From: JAIBJN01 sp963842305
Lineage (GTDB): Bacteria; Actinomycetota; Thermoleophilia; Gaiellales; Gaiellaceae
Assembly: GCA_963842305.1 (NCBI GenBank)
Contig: CAWJFW010000003.1
Location: forward strand, 372,001-436,000
Length of the DNA stretch: 64,000 bases
Reading direction: 5' to 3'
Numbering within the stretch: the first letter of the stretch is position 1; every line of letters begins with the position of its first letter. The notes beneath the pieces are model-generated. The model searched no databases and was not told the DNA's origin. It was given only the letters and a program-made list of their open reading frames with translations. A program made the position numbers and the translations under genes. Shown here piece by piece: positions 32,824-40,702 of this stretch.

Positions 32824-33634
32824 GCTCGCGCTTACCCAGGCCGAGCTCGTTGCCGACGGGCTTCGCGGCGCGTCGACCGATGTCGACATCGCCATCGTCC
32901 CGATCACCACGGCCGGAGACCGCGACCGATCGAAACCGTTCGGCGAGATCGGTGCGCGCGGGGTCTTCGTCAAGGAGATCGAGGAGGCGCTGCTCGCCGG
33001 CCGGATCGACGTCGCCGTCCACTCCGCCAAGGACATGACCTCCAGCGACACCGATGGGCTCGTCGTCGGTGCCTACCTTCGCCGTGAGGACCCGCGCGAC
33101 GCGCTCTGCGGCGCCGACGCGATCCGGCCCGGGCTGCGGGTCGGCACGGCCTCGGCCCGCCGGCGCGCACAGCTCCTCGCGCTCGAGCCGAGCCTCTCCA
33201 TCGAGCCCCTGCGCGGTAACGTCGACACCCGCTTGCGAAAGCGTGGCGAGCGAGGCCTCGACGCGATCGTGCTCGCAGCCGCAGGGCTCGAGCGACTTGG
33301 TCTCTCCAGTGAGATCGGGCACCGCTTCTCCCCCGAGGAGGTGCTTCCGGAGGCCGGGCAGGGTGCCGTCGGGCTGCAGGTTCGGGTCGGCGAGGAGGAC
33401 CTGGTCCGGACGCTCGACGATCCGGGGACGCGCGAGCGTGTGGCCGCCGAGCGCGCCTGCGTCTCCAGGATCGGCGGAGGCTGCCTCGCGCCGGTCGCCG
33501 CCTACCACGACGGCCAAACGCTCACCGCGCTCGTCGCCGACGAGGACGGTGCCTGGCTCGAGCGCCGAAGCGGGAACGACCCGGTGACGCTCGCCGACGA
33601 GCTGCTCGCGGCCACGGCATCCCTCCGAGGATGA
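32792..33634 (+). CDS. hemC: Porphobilinogen deaminase (hydroxymethylbilane synthase)
   Basis: This enzyme polymerises four porphobilinogens on a dipyrromethane cofactor. The protein has 280 residues. RLGSRGSRLALTQA opens it, VHSAKDM and TASARRRAQLLAL are active-site segments, and the cofactor-bearing Cys is about 231 in RIGGGCLAPVAAY. The start is ATG 32792, inside hemA. It overlaps hemD by 4 nt, and the order hemA-hemC-hemD is classical. Confidence 0.95.
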   Translation: MLVRLGSRGSRLALTQAELVADGLRGASTDVDIAIVPITTAGDRDRSKPFGEIGARGVFVKEIEEALLAGRIDVAVHSAKDMTSSDTDGLVVGAYLRREDPRDALCGADAIRPGLRVGTASARRRAQLLALEPSLSIEPLRGNVDTRLRKRGERGLDAIVLAAAGLERLGLSSEIGHRFSPEEVLPEAGQGAVGLQVRVGEEDLVRTLDDPGTRERVAAERACVSRIGGGCLAPVAAYHDGQTLTALVADEDGAWLERRSGNDPVTLADELLAATASLRG

Positions 33635-34287
33635 AGATCCTCCTGACGGCGACTGAGTCGCTGTCCGCGCCGCTCGCGGCGGCGCTCGGCGAGGCGGGCT
33701 TCGAGGTCGAGACCTGCCCACTCGTGGCGATCGAGCGGATCGGAGGCCCTCCCGTGCGGCCGGCCGACTACGACTGGCTCCTCCTCACGAGCAGGAACGG
33801 TGTCGACGCGCTCTTCGCCCGGCTCGAAGGCCCGCTGCCGCGGGTCGCCGTCGTCGGGAGGGGAACCGCCGAGGCGCTCCGCAACCACGGAGTCGAGCCG
33901 GATCTCGTCGCCCGCACGTCGACGCAGGAAGGTCTGGCCGTCGAGCTCCCCGGGAAGCCGGGGCGGGTGCTCTTCGCCGGCGCCGAGGACGCGCGCGAGG
34001 TGCTCGTCCGAGAGCTCGGAGCAGACTTCGTTCCGCTCTATCGGACGCGACTGCTTCGGCCCGCGCAGGTCCCGAAGGCCGATCTCGTCGTGCTCGCCTC
34101 CGCCTCGGCGGCGAGGAGTTTCGCGGCGGTCGGCAGTGACCTTCCGTGCGTTTCCATCGGCCCGGTGACCTCCGAAGAAGCCGCCCGACTCGGGCTCGCC
34201 GTCGTCGGCGAGGCTTCCACGCACGACCGGGACGGGCTCCTCGCAGCGGTTAAGCTCGCCGCATCCCGCGGTTCATCACCTTCCTGA
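33631..34287 (+). CDS. hemD: Uroporphyrinogen-III synthase
   Basis: HemD cyclises hydroxymethylbilane with ring-D inversion. The family is poorly conserved, but ILLTATESLSAPLAAALGEAGFEVETCPLVAIE, DWLLLTSRNGVDALF and VVLASASAARSFA are recognisable, and context after hemC is strong. It has 218 residues, slightly short of the usual about 250. The start ATG 33631 overlaps the hemC stop. Its end overlaps the SAM hydrolase gene by 25 nt. Confidence 0.9.
   Translation: MKILLTATESLSAPLAAALGEAGFEVETCPLVAIERIGGPPVRPADYDWLLLTSRNGVDALFARLEGPLPRVAVVGRGTAEALRNHGVEPDLVARTSTQEGLAVELPGKPGRVLFAGAEDAREVLVRELGADFVPLYRTRLLRPAQVPKADLVVLASASAARSFAAVGSDLPCVSIGPVTSEEAARLGLAVVGEASTHDRDGLLAAVKLAASRGSSPS
34251..34256 (+). 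promoter_or_regulatory. -10 box before the SAM hydrolase gene
   Basis: TAAGCT within the hemD 3' end ends 6 nt before ATC 34263; the same hexamer stands before the DUF1015 gene at 62622-62627. Confidence 0.4.
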
Positions 34288-35075
34288 CCGACTTCGGCCT
34301 CGCGGACGACTTCGTCGGCACGTGCCACGGCGTCATCAAGCGCATCGCACCGGAGGCGCAGGTGATCGACATCACGCATGGCATCGCGCCGACCAACGTG
34401 CTCCAGGGCGCCCTCGTCCTTGCGAGCACGCTCCCGTACATGCCGGAGGGAGTGCATCTTGCCGTCGTCGATCCGGGCGTCGGCAGCGATCGTAAGCCGC
34501 TTGCCCTCCGCGGGGGCGACGGACGGCTCTACGTCGGGCCCGACAACGGACTCCTGCTCGTCGCGGCGGACCGGTTCGACGGCGTCGAGGAGGCAGTCGA
34601 GCTCGCGGAAGCCCCCTACCGCCTCGAGCCTGTTGCCCGAACCTTCCACGGGCGAGACATCTTCGCTCCCGCGGCCGCGCACCTCGCCGGCGGCGTCGAG
34701 CTCGACGCGCTGGGACCGAAGGTGGCGGTCGGCGAGCTCGTACGTCTGGAGCTGCCCTCGCCCGACATCGGGAAGCGCCGGATCCGGGCGACCGTTCTGG
34801 ATGTTGATCGCTTCGGGAACGTCCAGCTCAACCTGAGGCCCGCGGACCTAGACCAGGTCGGGATCGACGATGGCTCACGCGTCGAGGTCGAGGTCGGGTT
34901 CGAGCGCTACTACGCCGTCGCGGCCCGGACCTTCGCCGAGGTGCGGCGCGGCGACATCGTCCTCTACGAGGACGCCTACGGGAACATCGCTCTGGCCATC
35001 AATCAGGGCGACGCGGCCAAGATGTTCGTGGTCGCGGTCGGCGAGGACGTTCGCCTGACCGCCGTGGACGCGTGA
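34263..35075 (+). CDS. SAM hydroxide adenosyltransferase/hydrolase (DUF62), apparent ATC start
   Basis: This family splits S-adenosylmethionine to adenosine and methionine and is related to fluorinase. The protein has about 270 residues. ITFLTDFGLADDFVG at the N-terminus, AVVDPGVGSDRKPLAL, YVGPDNGLLL and ARTFHGRDIFAPAAAHLA are all conserved binding segments. The conserved TDFG motif lies before the first canonical start (GTG 34362), and in-frame TAA 34251 closes the frame upstream, with no ATG, GTG or TTG between. ATC 34263, 6 nt after TAAGCT, is the best start, unless the C is a sequencing error for ATG. Confidence 0.85.
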   Translation: MPRFITFLTDFGLADDFVGTCHGVIKRIAPEAQVIDITHGIAPTNVLQGALVLASTLPYMPEGVHLAVVDPGVGSDRKPLALRGGDGRLYVGPDNGLLLVAADRFDGVEEAVELAEAPYRLEPVARTFHGRDIFAPAAAHLAGGVELDALGPKVAVGELVRLELPSPDIGKRRIRATVLDVDRFGNVQLNLRPADLDQVGIDDGSRVEVEVGFERYYAVAARTFAEVRRGDIVLYEDAYGNIALAINQGDAAKMFVVAVGEDVRLTAVDA

Positions 35076-35707
35076 ACGAGCTCGCCGTCGGGATCGGTAA
35101 GCGCTTCGCGCGGTTTGCGACGCGGGCCGTGGTCCGTTGGCCGGCGCTCTGGCGCCTTTTTCGCTGGCCGCTCCGCGCTCAGTTCGATGCGCTCGCCCGC
35201 CAGTGGCAGGGTCCGGGCGGCGCGGGGGCAGTGGCGCCGCTCACCGTCGTCTTCGAGCGGCTTCCCCGCCCGCCCGCGCGCATCCTCGACCTCGGCACCG
35301 GAACCGGGAACGGCGCCCAGCTTGCGGCCGGGCGCTTTCCCGACGCGACGGTGACGGGGGTCGACATGTCCCCCGGCATGATCGCGGAGGCCGGCCGCCG
35401 CCTCCCGGCCGAGTTCGCGGGCCGGGTTCGCTTCGAGGTCGCAGACGCGTCCGCGCTCTCCTTCGAGGACGGCGGCTTCGACCTCGTCCTCCTCCTCAAC
35501 ATGATCCCGTTCTTCTCCGAGATCGCCCGGGTCACGGCCCCGGGCGGCGCCGTTGCGATCGTGCACGGGTCGGGCTCGTCGACGCCGATCTGGACGCCGC
35601 CGGAGACGCTGCGCGAGGGGCTGGCTCCGTTCGGGTTCGGAGACTTCGAGGAGCTGGCGGCCGGCTCCGGCACGGCGCTCATAGCGCGGAAGCGCGGCCG
35701 GGAGTAG
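35072..35707 (+). CDS. Class I SAM-dependent methyltransferase
   Basis: The 211-residue protein has the Rossmann methyltransferase motif ILDLGTGTGNGAQLA (about 71-85), post-II segment VTGVDMSPGMI, and DASALSFEDGGFDLVLLLNMIPF. An amphipathic N-terminal helix may bind membrane. The substrate is unknown; position at the end of the heme/quinone run suggests a small-molecule acceptor, possibly UbiE-like, but key UbiE motifs are not clear. GTG 35072 overlaps the previous stop by 4 nt. Confidence 0.83.
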   Translation: MNELAVGIGKRFARFATRAVVRWPALWRLFRWPLRAQFDALARQWQGPGGAGAVAPLTVVFERLPRPPARILDLGTGTGNGAQLAAGRFPDATVTGVDMSPGMIAEAGRRLPAEFAGRVRFEVADASALSFEDGGFDLVLLLNMIPFFSEIARVTAPGGAVAIVHGSGSSTPIWTPPETLREGLAPFGFGDFEELAAGSGTALIARKRGRE

Positions 35708-35747
35708 GATCCTGCAAACGGCGTTCGCGGCACGGTTGCACCGGCCC

Positions 35748-35768
35748 GGACGTCGTTTTTTTGCGTCC
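35748..35768. terminator. T-rich hairpin between convergent genes
   Basis: GGACG (35748-35752) and CGTCC (35764-35768) flank a T7 tract (35756-35762) in the 62-bp gap between the methyltransferase and the next minus-strand gene. The T tract lies in the loop, so it is an atypical terminator at best. Confidence 0.3.
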
Positions 35769-35769
35769 G

Positions 35770-36326
35770 CTACGTGCGCCGGGGAACGATCCTGACGTCC
35801 ATCTCCTTCATCCGCCGGTAGATCTTGCGATCGCGGCTGTAGTACCAGCGGTCGTACACGAGCAGGCCGATGGGAACCCAGAGAATCACCCACGACGTGA
35901 CCTGCAGCCCTTCGGCGACGACCTGGAGGAGGGAGTCGTCGCTCCTTTCGAGTGGCCTTGCCAGGCCGCTGAGGACGAGCACGGCGACAAGGCCGAAGAG
36001 GAGTGCTCGGATCCCGTGTCGCGTCACCTCGTGCAGGTCCTCGTCGAGGATCTCCAGCTTGACGCGGCAGTACCTCTCGACCGCATCGGCCGCCTGCTTC
36101 TCGACGCCGGCTTCACGGCGTCAGGCGGCAGCTCGATGGTCGCCTGGATTCGTGAGGTGCGCCCCTCGCCGCGGAGCCGAGCGGCGATGTGGTCCATCCC
36201 CGAGCGGTTGCCGTAGACCACGTAGTCTGGCGAGAGCGGAGCGAGGGCTGGTGCGACGAACAGATTCTCGAGTGCCGGCAATGGGAGCGTGATCTCGACG
36301 TCGCGGCGCCGGAGGAAAGAGAACAA
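35770..36326 (-). pseudogene. Conserved small membrane protein, interrupted by a frameshift
   Basis: The N-terminal half reads FSFLRRRDVEITLPLPALENLF to ATIELPPDAV. After a -1 shift near 36105-36113 it continues GVEKQAADAVERYCRVKLE, EDLHEVTRHGIRALL, then two membrane helices (about residues 100-118 and 130-150) and RMKEMDVRIVPRRT. Rejoined it has about 185 residues. I do not recognise a family. TTG 36326 is favoured as start because minus-strand TAGGTT (36333-36338) ends 6 nt upstream; GTG 36332 is next to that box. It is divergent from the Vps62-like gene. Confidence 0.6.
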
Positions 36327-36332
36327 GGCCAC

Positions 36333-36338
36333 AACCTA
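36333..36338 (-). promoter_or_regulatory. -10 box for leaderless membrane-protein gene
   Basis: Minus-strand TAGGTT ends 6 nt before TTG 36326, back-to-back with TACACT at 36347-36352 on the other strand. Confidence 0.4.
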
Positions 36339-36346
36339 CTCGCGCC

Positions 36347-36352
36347 TACACT
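36347..36352 (+). promoter_or_regulatory. -10 box for leaderless Vps62-like gene
   Basis: TACACT ends 8 nt before TTG 36361. Confidence 0.45.
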
Positions 36353-36360
36353 GCCGGAGC

Positions 36361-38228
36361 TTGCCAGCCGCCACCTCTCGTCTGGTCGCCCGGGCAGCTG
36401 CTGTGTTGGTCGCGCTCGTTGCAGCATCCTCGGCCCACGCGTCCGACCCCGCGCAGGAGCTGGCCGACCGCTACGCGCCGATCGTCGCGCTCAAGAACCA
36501 GGACGCCCCGTGCGACCTGGGAGCCATCGACGGCGAGCCGTGGCGTCCGACGACGGTCGACATCGTGCTGGGCAACCCCGAGGTGAGCCTGCGCGGCCCC
36601 GGCAAGGGCGCTCCCGTCGTGAAGAAGGCGCCGGCGGCCGCCGATCTCTTCGAGAAGGGACCCGATTACTTCCTCGACTTCCCCGGCGACCCCCTTCGGC
36701 CGGGCTGCACCTATGCGCAGGACGGCGAGCGCTTCGCCGAGGGACAGCCGTCCGTGACCTACGTCCACATCGTGGCCGAGCAGGGCGAGCTCGCCGTCGA
36801 GTACTGGTTCTACTACTACTTCAACGACTTCAACAACAAGCACGAGAGCGACTGGGAGGGCATCCAGGTCGTCTTTCCCGTCGATACTGTCGAGGAGGCG
36901 CTCGCGACCGGCCCGATCGAGGTCGGATTTGCCCAGCACGAGGGGGGCGAGTGGGCCGAGTGGGACGACGACAAGCTCGAGAAGGTCGGCGACCACCCGG
37001 TCGTCTATCCGGCGGCCGGCTCGCACGCGAGCTACTTCTCGGATCGGCTGTGGCTCGGCCGGGCTCCGAGCGAGGGGATCGGCTGCGACAACTCGACCGG
37101 GCCGTCGCATCAGGTTCGGCTCTCGGCGCTGCTCGTGCCGGACGAGCCGCCTACCTCCCGTAGCGACCCCCTCGCATGGCTCGCGTACGAAGGGCTCTGG
37201 GGTCAGCGCGAGCAGGGCCCGAACGCCGGGCCGACGGGCCCGAACACGAAGGCGCGCTGGTCGGAGCCGATCACGTGGCAGGACGAGCTTCGAGGCGGCA
37301 GCGTCGCCGTGCCGGCGGTCGAGACCTTTGGATCGAGCGCGAGCAACGTCTTCTGCGGCGCCGTCGGCTTCGCGGCGAGCACCTACATCGACTACCTGTC
37401 CGATCCGCTGATCACGGTGCTCCTGCTCGTGGGCGCGGTCGTCCTGATCGGTCTACTGATCTGGAGGATGACGCTGGCGACCGACGCGGCCTGTGCCGAT
37501 TCGCTCGCGCCGGGGCTCGGGCCAGATCCTGCTCGCGGCCGGCCGGATCTACCTCCGCAATCCCATCCGCTATCTCGCGCTGGCCTCGATCGTCCTCGTG
37601 CTCGGATTCCTGAGCACCGGACTCGCGTGGCTCTCGAGCCTTCTTCCCGTCCACCTGACACTGCGTCTTTCGTTCGACGGGGTTGCCGTGCTGCTCGGGA
37701 CCGCCGCAATCGCACTCGTCATGCGGAATCTCGACTCCGGGCGGCCGGGGGGCTGCGTCGCGGCCTACCGAATCGTCCTCCGTCACTTCTGGGGCATCCT
37801 CGGCGCCGCCGCGATCGCGGTCTTCGTTCAGCTGGCGATCTTCCTCACCATCGTCGGGATCCCGGTTGCGGTCTATCGCTTCGTCAGGCGGGTGTTCGTC
37901 GCGAACGAGGTCGTCCTGCGCCGGCACTCCGCCCGCAGCTCCCAGGGGGCATCCGTCGACCTCGTGCGCGGCAACTGGTGGCGAACGGCCCTGATCGTGC
38001 TGCTCCTCTACTTCGTCACGATTTGGATCGGGCCCGTCGGTCGGCTTCGTCCTCCTCTTCCAGACCCGGCTGTCGCCGGATCTCATCAACGTGATCGGGT
38101 CGCTCGTCTACACGGCCGTGTTCCCGTACGCGGCCATCGCCGGCGCGCTCCTCTACTTCGACCTCGAGGAGCAGCGTCGTGCCACGGTCGTGGCGGCGGC
38201 TCCCGATCCGACCGACCGGGCCGCCTAA
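36361..38228 (+). pseudogene. Secreted Vps62-like domain plus membrane domain, two frameshifts
   Basis: A signal peptide (about 1-28, ending SSAHA) precedes an extracytoplasmic domain with RYAPIVALKNQ, VEYWFYYYFNDFNNKHESDWEGIQVVF and VYPAAGSHASYFSDRLW. That pattern is Vps62-like, with Trp, acidic and His residues clustered. A helix (about 345-363) ends this part. A +1 shift near 37485-37501 leads to GQILLAAGRIYLRNPIRYL and about five helices. Another +1 near 38040-38055 leads to GFVLLFQTRLSPDLINVIG and the end at TAA 38226-38228. Alternatively the second part is a separate gene from GTG 37493. Function unknown. Confidence 0.62.
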
Positions 38229-38260
38229 CCGCTCCTCGGATCGACCGTCGGAGACTTTCG

Positions 38261-40099
38261 GTGTCCCTCGCCGCCTTCGTCCTCCGCCGCCTTCTCTGGG
38301 CGATCCCCGTCCTGCTGTTCGTGATGCTCTTGACGTTCCTCCTCATGCGGGCCGCGGGGGGAAGCCCGTTCCAGCCGCCCGAGGGAGTCCCCGGGCTGCC
38401 GGCGCCGCTCCAGCGGGAGATGACCGAGTTCTACAACCTGGACGAGCCCTGGCCCGTCGAGTTCGCCACGTACGTCAAGCACGTCGTCACGCTCGACTTC
38501 GGCCCGAGCCTGGTCAACCGCTACCGGTCGGTGGACGATGCCGTCGAGCAAGGGTTCCCGACGACCGGCCAGCTCGTCTTGCTCGCCGCCGCCTGGGCGA
38601 TTCCGGTCGGACTGCTCTTGGGACTCTTCGCCGCGGTTCGTCGCGGCTCGACCCTCGATCATCTAGCGACGTCGGCGGCCAGCGTTCTCCTCGTGGTGCC
38701 GGTCTTCTTCGTCACCTACGTGCTCTCGCGCTACCTCGTGCTCGAGTGGCACGTCTTTCCGCTCGAGTGGGAGACCTGGCAGGGAAAGGTGCTCCCGGTC
38801 TTCGCGCTCGGCCTCGCGCCGGCGGGGTACGTCGCGCGCCTGACTCGAGTAGCTGCGGTCGAGACGCTCCAGTCCGACTACATCCGCACGGCGAAGGCGA
38901 AGGGGCTTCGGCGCAGCCGCGTGATCGGCCTCCACGTCCTCCGAAACTCGGCCGTGCCCATTCTGTCTGCGACGCCGCCGATGCTCGCGTTGCTCATCAC
39001 CGGCGCCCTTTTCGTCGAGACGGCCTTCGCCGTGCCCGGTGTCTCGAACGAGTTCCTGCAGGCCTCGCGCGCGAAGGACTATCCGATGATCCTCGGCCTG
39101 ACCGTCGCGCTCACGGTGCTCGTCCTCGCCGTCAATCTCGTGGCCGACGTGCTGATGGCGATTCTCGATCCGAGAATTCTCGAAGGACTCGGCATGAGCG
39201 GTCGGCGGCGGATGGCGGGCGCGTTCCTGCGCAACCCGACGGCGTGCCTGGGAGCCGCCGTCGTCCTGCTCGTGGTCGCCTACTGCGTTCTCGTCCCGGC
39301 ACTCTCGCCGTACGATCCCGAAAAGGCCGACTTCACGTCCGGCCGGCAGGCACCGAGCGGTGAACACTGGCTCGGCACCGACCAGTACGGGCGCGACATC
39401 TTCACTCGTCTTGCCGCCGGCGGAGGGACGACGCTCCTGATCGCGGGCGCCGCTCTCGCCGTGATCCTCGTCCTCGGCGTCGGCTACGGCGCGACCTCGG
39501 GCCTGCTCGGAGGACGGGTGGATGCGGCGATGATGCGGATCCTCGACGGGCTGCTCGCCATTCCACGGTTGCCGGTCAGCATCGTCATCCTCGTCTTCGT
39601 CGGGCTGCAGGCACAGAACGTCCAGACGGTCGTGCTCGCACTCGCGATCGTGAACTGGATGATCACGGCGCGCCTGGTTCGCGGCGAGGTCGTGTTTCTG
39701 AAACAGCAGGACTACGTGCGGGCCGCGCGCGCTCTCGGAGCGGGGCGTGGCGCTCTGGCCAGGCGCCACATCGTTCCAAACGCGTTCGGGGTCGTGCTCG
39801 TGACCCTCTTCCTGGAGCTACCCGCGGTGATCCTCGGCGAGGCCTTCCTCGCGGTGCTCGGCCTCGGGCCCGCGGCGCCCACGGCGACGTGGGGCAACAT
39901 CGCTCTCGAAGGCATTACCTTCGGACGGCTGTGGCTCGTCTTCCTCCCGAGTCTCGCAATCGCGATTCTCGCGGTCGGAGCGAGCTTGCTCGCCGACGGC
40001 ATCGGGGACACCCTGGATCCGCGCCGATGGCCGAGCGCGAGGATGCGCCGCCGCCGCTTTGCGGGCTCAGTCCGGCGGCCGCAGCCCGAGGTCGGGTAG
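38261..40099 (+). CDS. Fused DppB-DppC-type peptide/nickel ABC permease
   Basis: A single 612-residue reading frame holds both permease subunits of an Opp/Dpp transporter. The first half (1-311) has RRLLWAIPVLLFVMLLTFLLMR and the EAA-type loop YIRTAKAKGLRRSRVIGLHVLRN. The second begins at M312 after ILDPRILEGLG and has SPYDPEKADF, HWLGTDQYGRDIFTR and EAA loop YVRAARALGAGRGALARRHIVPN. Normally these are separate proteins; here the DppB stop is missing and the DppC start Met is retained at 39194. No binding protein or ATPase genes adjoin. Start GTG 38261. Confidence 0.88.
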   Translation: MSLAAFVLRRLLWAIPVLLFVMLLTFLLMRAAGGSPFQPPEGVPGLPAPLQREMTEFYNLDEPWPVEFATYVKHVVTLDFGPSLVNRYRSVDDAVEQGFPTTGQLVLLAAAWAIPVGLLLGLFAAVRRGSTLDHLATSAASVLLVVPVFFVTYVLSRYLVLEWHVFPLEWETWQGKVLPVFALGLAPAGYVARLTRVAAVETLQSDYIRTAKAKGLRRSRVIGLHVLRNSAVPILSATPPMLALLITGALFVETAFAVPGVSNEFLQASRAKDYPMILGLTVALTVLVLAVNLVADVLMAILDPRILEGLGMSGRRRMAGAFLRNPTACLGAAVVLLVVAYCVLVPALSPYDPEKADFTSGRQAPSGEHWLGTDQYGRDIFTRLAAGGGTTLLIAGAALAVILVLGVGYGATSGLLGGRVDAAMMRILDGLLAIPRLPVSIVILVFVGLQAQNVQTVVLALAIVNWMITARLVRGEVVFLKQQDYVRAARALGAGRGALARRHIVPNAFGVVLVTLFLELPAVILGEAFLAVLGLGPAAPTATWGNIALEGITFGRLWLVFLPSLAIAILAVGASLLADGIGDTLDPRRWPSARMRRRRFAGSVRRPQPEVG

Positions 40100-40117
40100 G
40101 CCGGAAGAGGACGCGGC

Positions 40118-40637
40118 TCAGACGGGCTTGTCCTGTTCCTTCGACCACTGCCAGAGAGCCTGGTCGAGCGTGCGCCCGTCCACAGCCGGCCTGTTCCGCC
40201 AACTCCCTACACACGGCGACGTAGGCCTCCCAGAACGAGAAGCTGTACGAAGAGGCGCGTACGCCCAGAGCGTGCAGGGCCCGCGTGTCGAGGATCGGGT
40301 AGCGCTCGGGGTAAGCGACGTGGAGGAGCACAGATGCAGTCGGCCAACCTACGCCCCGCAACGAGAGGAGCGCCTCGATCCGCTCCCGCTCGTTGCCGGT
40401 CTCGTCGAGCGCCAGGCGGGTCGCGTCCCTTACGGAGCGAGCATTGTTCTGCGCGACGAGCGGGGCGCTGCGCGGAGTCTTCCAGCGACACATCCTGCGG
40501 AACTCGGTGAGGGTGTAGTGGCCGCGGTCGCGGGCACGCCGCCCGATCGCGAGGGCCTCTCCATCGTCCTCGGAGGGGAAGCGCGCCGCATACTCGGGGA
40601 CCCGCTCGACTGCGAACTGGAGCGCGAACTCCGGCAT
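40118..40637 (-). pseudogene. HhH-GPD DNA glycosylase-like protein, frameshifted near its 3' end
   Basis: The protein of about 172 residues contains the helix-hairpin-helix LLSLRGVGWPTASVLLHVA and an Asp in YPILDTRALHALGV at the position of the glycosylase catalytic Asp. The main frame runs from ATG 40637 through CRELAEQAG. One extra base near 40183-40188 then shifts the natural ending VDGRTLDQALWQWSKEQDKPV to TGA 40118-40120. The upstream box TACGGT (40645-40650, minus strand) ends 7 nt before ATG. It would act in base excision repair; the damaged base recognised is unknown. Confidence 0.75.
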
Positions 40638-40644
40638 CCGCCGA

Positions 40645-40650
40645 ACCGTA
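40645..40650 (-). promoter_or_regulatory. -10 box for leaderless glycosylase gene
   Basis: Minus-strand TACGGT ends 7 nt before ATG 40637. Confidence 0.45.
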
Positions 40651-40690
40651 ACGGGCGCTCGGAATGCCGAGCGTGGGGCCAGAAGGGGAG

Positions 40691-40696
40691 TACATT
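40691..40696 (+). promoter_or_regulatory. -10 box of the kdp histidine kinase gene
   Basis: TACATT ends 6 nt before GTG 40703; no clear -35. Confidence 0.5.
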
Positions 40697-40702
40697 GCGC
40701 CG

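Noticed and set aside
37493..38260. Independent gene starting at GTG 37493 and running into the Dpp permease
   Set aside because: The middle part of that frame (after about 38045) is nonsense while another frame gives a sensible ending at 38228, so it is better read as part of the frameshifted Vps62-like gene; kept only as an alternative.
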